A DNA stretch of 36,436 nucleotides from a bacterium (GTDB taxonomy: Bacteria > Bacillota_I > Bacilli_A > RF39 > UBA660): positions 1 through 36,436 of the forward strand of contig JAQXRJ010000048.1 of the NCBI GenBank assembly GCA_029218465.1. The letters run 5' to 3'. The stretch's first letter is position 1; each line of letters starts with the position of its first letter. Position numbers and translations under genes: made by a program. Positions 23,112 through 31,134 of the stretch are shown here, one piece after another. The notes beneath the pieces were generated by a model. The model did no database searches. It saw only the letters and a list, made by a program, of their open reading frames with translations, and was not told the origin of the DNA.

Positions 23112-23732
23112 TTATTTTTTATCAAATTTTATAGATGTTTTTATGTTTAATTCATCCACTTTGTTTTTTGTTTCAAGTAAAACATTTTTTAAGCTTTTAT
23201 TTCTTTCCTCAATAGAATTTATTATTGAATTGCTTATTTCGGTATCAAACTTTTTTAATTTGTCTATCAATTCTTCTTTTTGATATTCTTCATTAAAGTC
23301 AACATTTTTATTTATATTATCAGATAAATCTATGTAAATCATTTCATTAATTATTATATCTATTTCTGATTTAGATATTTTTACAGTTTCGTCTATTTCA
23401 TTATTTAACATTTCTAAATCAATTAATTTAGTTTCAAATATATACTTTTTTATATATTCCTTACGGTTAGTTGTGATTTTTAAAACAAATTTTTCTAATT
23501 CATTAGAAAATTCTATAAATATTTCTGATATTTTTTTAAATTCATATGAATCAATATTATTTTCTTTTAAAAAGTTATTGATTCTTTGTGAAAATTTAAT
23601 GCATAATAATGATATTTTATTTTTAAGTGTTAATTTTAAAGAATCATCATTATTATTTAAATCTAATAACATTTTATTTTTTAATATTTCAGCATTTTTT
23701 TCTTTAAATGTCTCAGCAATTGTTTTTTCCAT
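23112..23732 (-). CDS. Helical coiled-coil protein of unknown function
   Basis: A 206-aa, highly charged protein with no membrane segment, cysteine-rich site or recognised motif; only one Cys. It looks all-helical with heptad-like Leu/Ile spacing, especially residues 60-135 and 160-200. I start at the ATG at 23732, because AAGGAAATGATAAAA gives it a correctly spaced ribosome binding site; the ATG nine bases earlier is too close. It lies between mfd and spoVT, a slot that is empty in Bacillus. A 22-bp palindrome separates it from mfd, so it probably has separate control. No function can be assigned. Confidence 0.6.
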   Translation of the reverse strand: MEKTIAETFKEKNAEILKNKMLLDLNNNDDSLKLTLKNKISLLCIKFSQRINNFLKENNIDSYEFKKISEIFIEFSNELEKFVLKITTNRKEYIKKYIFETKLIDLEMLNNEIDETVKISKSEIDIIINEMIYIDLSDNINKNVDFNEEYQKEELIDKLKKFDTEISNSIINSIEERNKSLKNVLLETKNKVDELNIKTSIKFDKK

Positions 23733-23779
23733 TTTTATCATTTCCTTATTTTATGAATAAATTTTATCAAAATAATTAA

Positions 23780-23801
23780 AAACAGTCAATATTGACTGTT
23801 T
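23780..23801 (-). terminator. Perfect 22-base palindrome at the end of mfd
   Basis: AAACAGTCAAT (23780-23790) and its exact complement (23791-23801) form an uninterrupted palindrome, followed on the minus strand by TTAATTATTTT. It works as a weak terminator for mfd, overlapping its stop codon. A dimeric protein site is also possible given the perfect symmetry. Confidence 0.65.
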
Positions 23802-26800
23802 AGCATTTCAATTTAATATTTTTTAAAAGATCAATTAAATAATAAATATAGTGTTTTTCTAAATTTCTAATATCTAGAGTAATTTCTATCATTTCATTTT
23901 TATATTTTATAGAAAAATATGGACTTATTTTTAAAGCGTTTATAAATAATTCTTCGCCATCTATTTTAAGAGATTCTTCTTTTGAAATTGTTAAAATGAT
24001 GTTGTTAGATGTCTGATCAACTTTTATAATTTGTAATTTTTTTGCTAATGATTCAAACCATTCTTCATACATATAAATTAACATAGATTTATCAATTTTT
24101 CCAAATCTATCTTCTAATTCCTGCTTAACTAATAGTAATTTTTCATATGAGTCAACCGAATTTATTAATTTATGTATTTCAATTTTCAAATCATTTTCTT
24201 CTACATACTCATCCTTAATATGTGTTTCTACATCAATTAAATTATTTGCTATCTCGTCTTCTTTAATATTATTACCTTTTAATCTTTCAACTTCTTCATT
24301 TAAAATTTTTATATATAAATCAATTCCGACACTATCAATAAAACCTGCTTGTTCAGTTCCTAAAATGTCACCAGCTCCTCTTATTGACAAATCCCTTGAT
24401 GCAATTGAAAATCCACTTCCCAATTCAGTAAATTCTTTTATTGCATTCAGTCTTTTAATTGCTATATCATTCAATTGTTTATCTTTTTTATACATTAAGT
24501 ATGCATAAGCAATTTTATTACTTCTTCCTACTCTACCTCTTATTTGATATAATTGGCTTAATCCAAAAGAATCAGCATTATAAATTATCAATGTGTTTAC
24601 ATTAGGAATATCTATTCCTGTCTCAATTATTGTTGTGCATATCATTATATCATACTTCTGATTAACAAAATCAATCATTCTTGTTTCTATTTCATTTTTA
24701 TCTAATCTGCCATGTGTATATACAATTTTTGCATCTGGAATAAGATTTTGAATTTGATAAACCTTTTCTTCTATAGAATTTACTCTATTATATAGAATAA
24801 ATACTTGTCCTCCCCTTGATAATTCCTTATATATAGCATCTTTTATTATCATATTATTTTCTTCTATAACATATGTCTGAATTGGGTATCTATCTACTGG
24901 AGGAGTTTCTATTAATGATAAGCTTTTCATTCCAACAAGTGACATTTGTAATGTTCTTGGTATTGGGGTTGCAGTAAGTGTTAATACATCAACATTTTCC
25001 TTGTATTGTTTTATCTTTTCTTTATGTACTACTCCAAATCTTTGTTCCTCATCTATAACTAGCAAACCTAGATCTTTCGGTTTTACATCATCACTTAAAA
25101 GCCTATGAGTCCCAAACAAAATGTCTATTTTTCCTTTTTTTAAATTTTCTAATATCCTATTTTTATTATTAGTAGATGTAAATCTATTTAAAAGCTCTAT
25201 TTTTATAGGAAAGTTTCTAAATCTTTCTATTGCACTTTTATATTGTTGACTTGAAAGAATAGTTGTAGGACAAAGATATAATACTTGTTTTGAATCATTT
25301 ACAGCTTTAAACATTGCTCTAAAAGCTACTTCTGTTTTTCCATACCCAACATCACCACATAAAAGTCTATCCATTGGGTGTACTAATTCCATATCTTTTT
25401 TTATTTGTTCTATAGCCCTTAATTGATCTCTTGTTTCAGTAAATTCAAATTCATTCTCAAATAATATTTGAAGTTCATTGTCCTTAGAAAAGGCAAAACC
25501 TTTTTTCATTTTTCTTTTTGCATATAATTCAATCAAATCTTTTGCTATATTATGTACCTTATTCTTTACTCTTAATTTTGTTTTTTGCCATTCAGAGCTT
25601 CCTAATTTATTTATTTTTGGTGAATACCCTTCTTTTCCTGTAAATTTACCTATTAATTCAATTTTTTCTACCGGTATATATAATTTATCATTATCAGCAT
25701 ATAATATTTCTATATAATCTTTCATTAAATTATTCTTTTTTAGTGTTTTAATTCCATTATAAATTCCTATTCCATTCACAGAATGTACTACATAATCACC
25801 AATTGATAAATTTGATATACTTTTTATTTTAGAGGTGTACTTAAATTTACTTTTATATTTATTATGATTAGTTTTATTAAATAATTCTTTTTGTGTTAAA
25901 AAAACATAATTTTCAAATATAAATCCTTCGCTAAATGTATAATTAATTATATTAATTTTATTATCATATATATTTTTTTGATCAGTTAATATATATTTAT
26001 TAGTGATATATTTTGTAAATGAATTAATTTGAGTCTCTTTGAGACAAATAATGATTGTCTTTCCTTTTATAATTTCTGCTTTTAGATAATCATTAATCAT
26101 ATCTATATTTTCATTAAAATTTTTTGATTTAGTTACATTAAAATTTTTTATTTTTTTTACTTTAACATCATTGAACAAGTTATTAATTGTATTATAATAA
26201 GATGCATTTGAAATATCAAATTCATTTAAATTAAACATGTAATTACCATTATAATCTTTATCATGTAAGATCTTATATTCTAAAATGTTTTTTAATTCAT
26301 TTTCATATGCAACTTTTAATTGGGAATAATCTTTTATTATTATTTGTGGATTAATTAAATAATCATTAATGTTTGAGTATTTTTTAGTATATAAAGGTAA
26401 ATATTTTTGTTTTTTATCAAAGTTTTCTAATATTTCATCAGTTATAAACTCTGTATTTGGATTTATTATTACAGAATTAACTTTTTTTATTGATTTTTGT
26501 GTTTTTGTGTCAAAATATCTTATTGATTCTATTTCATCATCAAAAAATTCTATTCTAATAGGATTATCATAATTAATTGGAAATATATCAATTATAAATC
26601 CTCTTATTGCAAGTTCTCCAGTATTAGTAACAATTGATTCCCTATTATATCCATTGCTTAATAAGTTTTTAATTAAAGAATTTCTATTATAAATTTCTCC
26701 AACATTAATTTTATATTTCGATTTATTATATCTATCTTTAGTAGGCAAATATCTTAAGAATGAATCAGTATGACAAACAACAATATAATTTTTTCTATTA

Positions 26801-27096
26801 ATTTGTGAAAGTACATTTAATGCGTCTAATCTAGTTGTTTTTAAATCAGGACTTATTGCAATTGCTTCACTTGTTAGAAAATCATCCATTGGAAATAATA
26901 ATACATTTTCTGTTTGATTTTTTATTGATGAAAATATTTTATTTGCTTCAAATAAAGTTGAAGTTAATATTAATATATCTTTTTTAATATTTTTAAGTTT
27001 ATTTGCAGTATAGTAACAAAAAAATTCATCAGTCATTCCATATAGACCAATGTTATTTTCTTCATTATAATCAATTAGTTTATCAAGAATTTCCAT
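23800..27096 (-). CDS. mfd: Transcription-repair coupling factor Mfd
   Basis: A 1098-aa ATP-driven translocase that removes RNA polymerase stalled at DNA damage and recruits UvrA. The UvrB-like N-terminal region (about 1-330) is followed by the RNA polymerase-interacting domain (LSIGDYVVHSVNGIGIYNGI). The RecG-like motor has Walker A LLCGDVGYGKTEVAFRAMFK, DEEQRFGV (DEEQ box), TATPIPRTLQMSL and IGRGRVGRS-type motif YQIRGRVGRSNK. The C-terminal domain is present. The gene is complete, slightly shorter than Bacillus Mfd (1177 aa). It begins nine bases after pth, without the fin gene that lies between them in Bacillus. Confidence 0.98.
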   Translation of the reverse strand: MEILDKLIDYNEENNIGLYGMTDEFFCYYTANKLKNIKKDILILTSTLFEANKIFSSIKNQTENVLLFPMDDFLTSEAIAISPDLKTTRLDALNVLSQINRKNYIVVCHTDSFLRYLPTKDRYNKSKYKINVGEIYNRNSLIKNLLSNGYNRESIVTNTGELAIRGFIIDIFPINYDNPIRIEFFDDEIESIRYFDTKTQKSIKKVNSVIINPNTEFITDEILENFDKKQKYLPLYTKKYSNINDYLINPQIIIKDYSQLKVAYENELKNILEYKILHDKDYNGNYMFNLNEFDISNASYYNTINNLFNDVKVKKIKNFNVTKSKNFNENIDMINDYLKAEIIKGKTIIICLKETQINSFTKYITNKYILTDQKNIYDNKINIINYTFSEGFIFENYVFLTQKELFNKTNHNKYKSKFKYTSKIKSISNLSIGDYVVHSVNGIGIYNGIKTLKKNNLMKDYIEILYADNDKLYIPVEKIELIGKFTGKEGYSPKINKLGSSEWQKTKLRVKNKVHNIAKDLIELYAKRKMKKGFAFSKDNELQILFENEFEFTETRDQLRAIEQIKKDMELVHPMDRLLCGDVGYGKTEVAFRAMFKAVNDSKQVLYLCPTTILSSQQYKSAIERFRNFPIKIELLNRFTSTNNKNRILENLKKGKIDILFGTHRLLSDDVKPKDLGLLVIDEEQRFGVVHKEKIKQYKENVDVLTLTATPIPRTLQMSLVGMKSLSLIETPPVDRYPIQTYVIEENNMIIKDAIYKELSRGGQVFILYNRVNSIEEKVYQIQNLIPDAKIVYTHGRLDKNEIETRMIDFVNQKYDIMICTTIIETGIDIPNVNTLIIYNADSFGLSQLYQIRGRVGRSNKIAYAYLMYKKDKQLNDIAIKRLNAIKEFTELGSGFSIASRDLSIRGAGDILGTEQAGFIDSVGIDLYIKILNEEVERLKGNNIKEDEIANNLIDVETHIKDEYVEENDLKIEIHKLINSVDSYEKLLLVKQELEDRFGKIDKSMLIYMYEEWFESLAKKLQIIKVDQTSNNIILTISKEESLKIDGEELFINALKISPYFSIKYKNEMIEITLDIRNLEKHYIYYLIDLLKNIKLKC

Positions 27097-27105
27097 TATA
27101 TTCTC

Positions 27106-27666
27106 CTACCTATGGTTATATTTACTCATCAAGATATCAAAGTTTAATATAAAATAGTCATCTAAAATTTCATTAATATTACTTGTCATTTGCATATACA
27201 TATTTAATTCATCATTATTAATCTTACCTAAAACATAATCTTTAGTGTCCATTAATTTATTATTTGATATTCCTATTTTTAATCTTTTAAATTCATTAGT
27301 TTTTAAATTTATTTCTATGTTTTTAAGGCCATTATGACCACCACTACTTCCTTTATATTTTAATTTATATTTTCCAACAGGTAAATCTAAATCATCACTT
27401 ATTATTAATATATCATCAATTTTTATCTTATAATAATCAATATATTTTTTTATAACTTCTCCAGAAAGATTCATATATGACTGTGGTTTTAATAATATAA
27501 TACTTTGATTGTTTTTTGTCATTATATTATATAAACCATTAAACTTTTCCCTATTAATATTTAAACCATTTTTTTTTGCATAATTATCTAAAAACATAAA
27601 ACCAATATTATGTCTTGTATTTTCATATTCCTTAGTTGGATTTCCTAATCCTACAATTAATTTCAC
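27106..27666 (-). CDS. pth: Peptidyl-tRNA hydrolase
   Basis: A 186-aa hydrolase that frees tRNA from prematurely released peptidyl-tRNA. Signatures include KLIVGLGNPTKEYENTRHNIGFMFLD with the catalytic His in RHNIG, LLKPQSYMNLSG, DDLDLPVGKYKLKYKGSSGGHNGLKNI and GISNNK. It starts at GTG with AAGAAGTG before it. The length is normal. Known as spoVC in Bacillus because mutations block sporulation, it is found next to mfd there too. It precedes mfd by nine bases and follows the methylase gene by 15. Confidence 0.97.
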   Translation of the reverse strand: MKLIVGLGNPTKEYENTRHNIGFMFLDNYAKKNGLNINREKFNGLYNIMTKNNQSIILLKPQSYMNLSGEVIKKYIDYYKIKIDDILIISDDLDLPVGKYKLKYKGSSGGHNGLKNIEINLKTNEFKRLKIGISNNKLMDTKDYVLGKINNDELNMYMQMTSNINEILDDYFILNFDILMSKYNHR

Positions 27667-27681
27667 ATACTCACTTCTTTC

Positions 27682-28410
27682 TTAATCTTTAAAGTATTTT
27701 AATACTTCCTCACTATATTTTCCGTCACTTTTATGAACTATTAAGTGTTCTACTTCTCTTAATCCTACATTACCATTTTTTACTCCTTCTACTAAAAATA
27801 AATTAGATGAAGCATTTTTTTTTGGAAAAAGAAACATTATTCTTTTTGGTTCAATTTTATTCTTATGCATTTTTTCTAGTATTTCTTCTAATCTTTCAGT
27901 TCTATGAACCATTAAAAATTTTCCATTATTTTTTAAATATTTAAATGATATATTTAATAATTCATCAAGAGTTAATTTTATTTCATGCCTAGCAATTGAT
28001 TTAATTTTTTCATTATTTTTTTTGGAATTTTTGTTTGTTTTAAAGTATGGAGGATTACTTACTATTATATCAAAATACTCCATATCAAAATAATTATAAA
28101 TATTTTTTATATCATCATTAATTATTTTTATTTTGGATTCTAAATTATTTAATTTTAAAGATTCTTTTGCCATATTATATATTTCTATTTGTAATTCAAT
28201 TCCATATATATTGACATTATTATCAACTTTTGAAGATATTATTAATGGAATTGGTGCATTTCCTGTACCAATATCTAATATATTATGTATTTTTTTATTA
28301 TAATTAATAAAATTAGCTAAAAGAACCGAGTCTAAGGAAAAACTAAAATAATTAGTATTTTGTACAATTTTTAAATTTTTGTAGCCTAATAAATCATTTA
28401 TCACTTTCAT
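27682..28410 (-). CDS. tRNA1(Val) N6-adenine methyltransferase-like protein (YabB/TrmN6)
   Basis: A 242-aa class I SAM methyltransferase. The SAM-binding loop is ILDIGTGNAPIPLIIS (about residues 44-59), the acidic strand IYGIELQIEIYNMA follows, and the adenine-N6 motif is IIVSNPPYFK (NPPY). These match the TrmN6 group that methylates A37 of tRNA-Val; Bacillus YabB lies in the same neighbourhood beside ricT-related genes. Exact substrate is inferred. The start overlaps the end of ricT by 17 bases and has no clear ribosome binding site, so it probably relies on coupling. Confidence 0.88.
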   Translation of the reverse strand: MKVINDLLGYKNLKIVQNTNYFSFSLDSVLLANFINYNKKIHNILDIGTGNAPIPLIISSKVDNNVNIYGIELQIEIYNMAKESLKLNNLESKIKIINDDIKNIYNYFDMEYFDIIVSNPPYFKTNKNSKKNNEKIKSIARHEIKLTLDELLNISFKYLKNNGKFLMVHRTERLEEILEKMHKNKIEPKRIMFLFPKKNASSNLFLVEGVKNGNVGLREVEHLIVHKSDGKYSEEVLKYFKD

Positions 28411-29197
28411 ATGAATCTAAATCTATAGTTGCAACAGTTCTATCTTTTTTTTCAATTGTAAACGATTTTTGAAATAAATTTAAGGCAACTACCTTTCCTT
28501 CAATATTTTTTGTTTTTATCATTTCTCCAACTTTTGGATATTTTCTTTTTAATTTTGTATATTGATCATCTTCATAATTTAAGCAACATAATAATCTTCC
28601 ACATACCCCATTTATTTTATCAGGTTTTAATGATATATATTGATTTTTAGCCATATTTATAGATACACTTTCAAAATCCTTTAAAAACAAATTACAACAT
28701 AAAAATCTTCCACATGGTCCCAAACCACCAACTTCTTTTGCCTTATCTCTAACCCCTACTTGTCGTAATTCTATTCTTGTTTTATAGATTGAAGCAAGTT
28801 TTTTTGCCAATTCTCTAAAATCAATCCTATCATCAGCAACAAAATTAAATATTAATTGTCCTCTATCGAACGTGTAATAGCAACTAATAAATTTCATTTC
28901 TAAATTCATTTTTTCAGCTATTTTTTTTGCTTTATTTAAGGCTAAAAAACTATCTTTAGTATTTTTATTATAAATATTTATATCTTCCTTTGTGGCGATT
29001 CTTATGATATTTTGTAAATTTGTAACTAATTTATCTTTTTCTATTTCAATAATATTTCCAACTATTTTGCCAATTTGTTGACCTTTTTCTGATTCAACAA
29101 CAACATAATCATCATTTTTAACTTCTATATTATTATTTGAAAAAAAATATTTTCTATTACTATTATCGAAACTAATTTTCACCGCGTTCACTTTCAT
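28394..29197 (-). CDS. ricT: PSP1-domain protein RicT (YaaT)
   Basis: A 267-aa protein with a PSP1 C-terminal domain. Its hallmark cysteines are visible: GGLGPCGRFLCCNLFLKD and GVCGRLLCCLNYEDD, two clustered pairs that in Bacillus help the RicAFT (YlbF-YmcA-YaaT) complex hold Fe-S clusters. That complex directs RNase Y processing and influences sporulation and biofilm entry. The N-terminal region (1-90) contains VNAVKISFDNSNRKYFF. Neighbours holB and the methylase match Bacillus order. Strong ribosome binding site AGAGGTG. Partners ricA and ricF are not in this window. Confidence 0.95.
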   Translation of the reverse strand: MKVNAVKISFDNSNRKYFFSNNNIEVKNDDYVVVESEKGQQIGKIVGNIIEIEKDKLVTNLQNIIRIATKEDINIYNKNTKDSFLALNKAKKIAEKMNLEMKFISCYYTFDRGQLIFNFVADDRIDFRELAKKLASIYKTRIELRQVGVRDKAKEVGGLGPCGRFLCCNLFLKDFESVSINMAKNQYISLKPDKINGVCGRLLCCLNYEDDQYTKLKRKYPKVGEMIKTKNIEGKVVALNLFQKSFTIEKKDRTVATIDLDSYESDK

Positions 29198-29213
29198 AGT
29201 ATTACACCTCTTG

Positions 29214-30005
29214 TTAAAAATTTAAAATTAATCTATCTAATACAATTCTAACATTTACATTATAATTTAGCAAATTAATACAATCCTCTATTTTTTTTAT
29301 TTTTTTAGGGATATTTTTTATGTCAAACTGATTTGAAAGCTCATTAATTTTATTTAAATTAATATAATTTTCAAAACTTATCTCTAATTTATTTTTTTGA
29401 ATATCAGAATATATTAGTATCATTATTTGAAATATATCATTTATTTCTTCACTAGATAATTGATATAATTCTGATAAATAGGCTATTGACTTTTCTTTAT
29501 TTTTTTCAATAATTTTTATATAACCAATTGCTTTATCTATTAATTCTTCATTGTATTGCTTTATATGATAATTATTAATATTTATTATTTTACATCTTGA
29601 AATAATCGTCTCGAGTACATTAGATATATTTTTTGTAATTAAAATAGCAACTATGTTATCAGATGGTTCTTCTAAAAATTTAAGTAATGAATTTGCAGCA
29701 GATTTATTTAAATTTTCTGCATATTCAATTATATAATATCTATTTAAATTATAAATTGATATATTTTTATATTCCGAAATTAAATCTGATATTTGCTCTT
29801 TTTTTATGTATTTTCCATCAGGTTTAAGAACTTTTATATCATTATAATTATCATTATCTATTAATGTATTAATATTAACAAAATCATTTTCGGAAACGTT
29901 TAATTTTATAATATCTTTTATTAAATTTTTTATAATTTTTATATCATAATCATCATCTACTATTATTAAATTAGCATGACTTAATATTTTGTTATAATCA
30001 TTCAT
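29214..30005 (-). CDS. holB: DNA polymerase III delta-prime subunit
   Basis: A 263-aa clamp-loader subunit that, with delta and tau, loads the beta clamp during replication. The AAA+-type ATPase fold is recognised from NKSAANSLLKFLEEPSDNIVAILITKNISNVLETIISRC. This includes the delta-prime SRC motif as ISRCKI, and it lacks a functional Walker A, as usual for this subunit. The N-terminus is shortened, beginning almost at the sensor region, so this is a compact form. I start at the ATG at 30005, because GGGGTG is correctly spaced before it; an in-frame GTG lies at 30020. It follows bofA closely. Confidence 0.88.
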   Translation of the reverse strand: MNDYNKILSHANLIIVDDDYDIKIIKNLIKDIIKLNVSENDFVNINTLIDNDNYNDIKVLKPDGKYIKKEQISDLISEYKNISIYNLNRYYIIEYAENLNKSAANSLLKFLEEPSDNIVAILITKNISNVLETIISRCKIININNYHIKQYNEELIDKAIGYIKIIEKNKEKSIAYLSELYQLSSEEINDIFQIMILIYSDIQKNKLEISFENYINLNKINELSNQFDIKNIPKKIKKIEDCINLLNYNVNVRIVLDRLILNF

Positions 30006-30020
30006 ATAAATACACCCCAC

Positions 30021-30197
30021 TTATAATAAAAATACTAATATTATACTTAATAATACTAAACCAGGAATATCTAGAAAAAAAACGATTAACAAAGTTAATA
30101 TATTAATCGGAATAATTATATTAAAATTACTTGCTATTAAATTGAAACCATATAGAATGAAAAAAGAAAATAATATTTTTTTTATTATTTTTATCAT
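30021..30197 (-). CDS. bofA: Inhibitor of pro-SigK processing BofA, short form
   Basis: A 58-aa membrane protein, easy to miss because of its length. It begins MIKIIKKILF after a good ribosome binding site (AAAGGTGATTTT) and ends LVFLL. Residues 9-25 and 36-58 are hydrophobic helices. The C-terminal pattern N-I-I-I-P-I-N-I-L-T and then FLDIPGLVLL matches BofA (IPIN-T, GIPG). In Bacillus BofA holds the SpoIVFB protease inactive in the mother-cell membrane until the forespore signals. Position between recR and holB agrees with the Bacillus order recR-yaaL-bofA. It is shorter than Bacillus BofA (87 aa), lacking the first helix. Confidence 0.85.
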   Translation of the reverse strand: MIKIIKKILFSFFILYGFNLIASNFNIIIPINILTLLIVFFLDIPGLVLLSIILVFLL

Positions 30198-30233
30198 AAA
30201 ATCACCTTTAAATTATATGAAAAATTACCTTTT

Positions 30234-30830
30234 TTATTCTATTTCTTTTCTATCATTTATTGCTCTTTCTAGTGTTAGAGAATCGATGTATTCAATATCT
30301 GCCCCAATTGGAATTCCACTTGCCAATCTACTTATTTTTATATTTAAACCTTCTAATATTTTTTTTATGTACAAACTTGTAGTTTCTCCTTCAATATTAG
30401 GCTTTACAGCAATTATTATTTCTTCAAAGTTATTATTTTTTATTAATTTTAACAAATTTTCTATACCAATATCTTCTGGATTTATTCCATTTAATGGAGA
30501 AATTAAATTATTTAATATATAATAATATCCATTAAAAATATTGCATTTTTCTATTAAATATAGTGTTTTAGGGTCATCTACTATGCATAATAAATTTTTA
30601 TTTCTATTTATGTTTTCACATATATTACAAATTTCATTTTCAGTTAAATTATTACATATTCGACATTTATGAATTTTTTTCTTTGCATTTAATAAACTTT
30701 CTGAAAAAAATTTTACAATATCCTCATCTAATGTTAATGCATAGAATGCCATACGTTCAGCAGTCTTTTCACCAACACCTGGAAGCATTTTGAAGCTTTC
30801 AATTAAATTATTAAGACTTTTTGGATACAT
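30234..30830 (-). CDS. recR: Recombination mediator RecR
   Basis: A 198-aa protein that with RecO and RecF loads RecA at gaps. The N-terminal helix-hairpin-helix is SFKMLPGVGEKTAERMAFY (about 10-28). A four-Cys zinc finger follows, CRICNNLTENEICNIC (about 56-71), then the Toprim domain beginning LCIVDDPKTLYLIEK and including the acidic IAVKPNIEGETTSLYI, and the C-terminal ASGIPIGADIEYIDSLTL. Length is normal. It begins two bases after ebfC ends, with AGGAAT as a weak ribosome binding site, as in the conserved dnaX-ebfC-recR operon. Confidence 0.98.
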   Translation of the reverse strand: MYPKSLNNLIESFKMLPGVGEKTAERMAFYALTLDEDIVKFFSESLLNAKKKIHKCRICNNLTENEICNICENINRNKNLLCIVDDPKTLYLIEKCNIFNGYYYILNNLISPLNGINPEDIGIENLLKLIKNNNFEEIIIAVKPNIEGETTSLYIKKILEGLNIKISRLASGIPIGADIEYIDSLTLERAINDRKEIE

Positions 30831-30832
30831 AA

Positions 30833-31126
30833 TTAAAATATTCCTGGTATACTTGTAAATTTACCCATTTTCTCTTGTATTGTTTTATCAATTCTACTAA
30901 AAAGTTGATTAATTGCTAATAAAAACATATCTTGTATTGCTTCAATATCTTCTTTATCTGCATTTTCAATATCAATTTTTATTTCTAATATTTCTTTTTT
31001 TCCATTTGCCTTAACTGATACAACTCCATTTTTTTCTTCAAAAATCATATCATCAATCTCTTTTTTTGTTTTTTCCATATCTCTTTGTATATTTTGTGCT
31101 TGTTTCATTAACGCTTGTATATTCAT
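30833..31126 (-). CDS. ebfC: Nucleoid-associated protein, YbaB/EbfC family
   Basis: A 97-aa DNA-binding dimer: long N-terminal helix IQALMKQAQNIQRDMEKTKKEIDD, a beta-sheet with NGVVSVKANGKKEILEIKID, and a C-terminal helix AIQDMFLLAINQLFSRIDKTIQEKMG ending near GIF. Known as YaaK in Bacillus. It binds DNA nonspecifically and probably bends it. It sits between dnaX and recR, with an AGGAGG ribosome binding site; gaps to both neighbours are under ten bases. Confidence 0.97.
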   Translation of the reverse strand: MNIQALMKQAQNIQRDMEKTKKEIDDMIFEEKNGVVSVKANGKKEILEIKIDIENADKEDIEAIQDMFLLAINQLFSRIDKTIQEKMGKFTSIPGIF

Positions 31127-31134
31127 ATTTCCTC

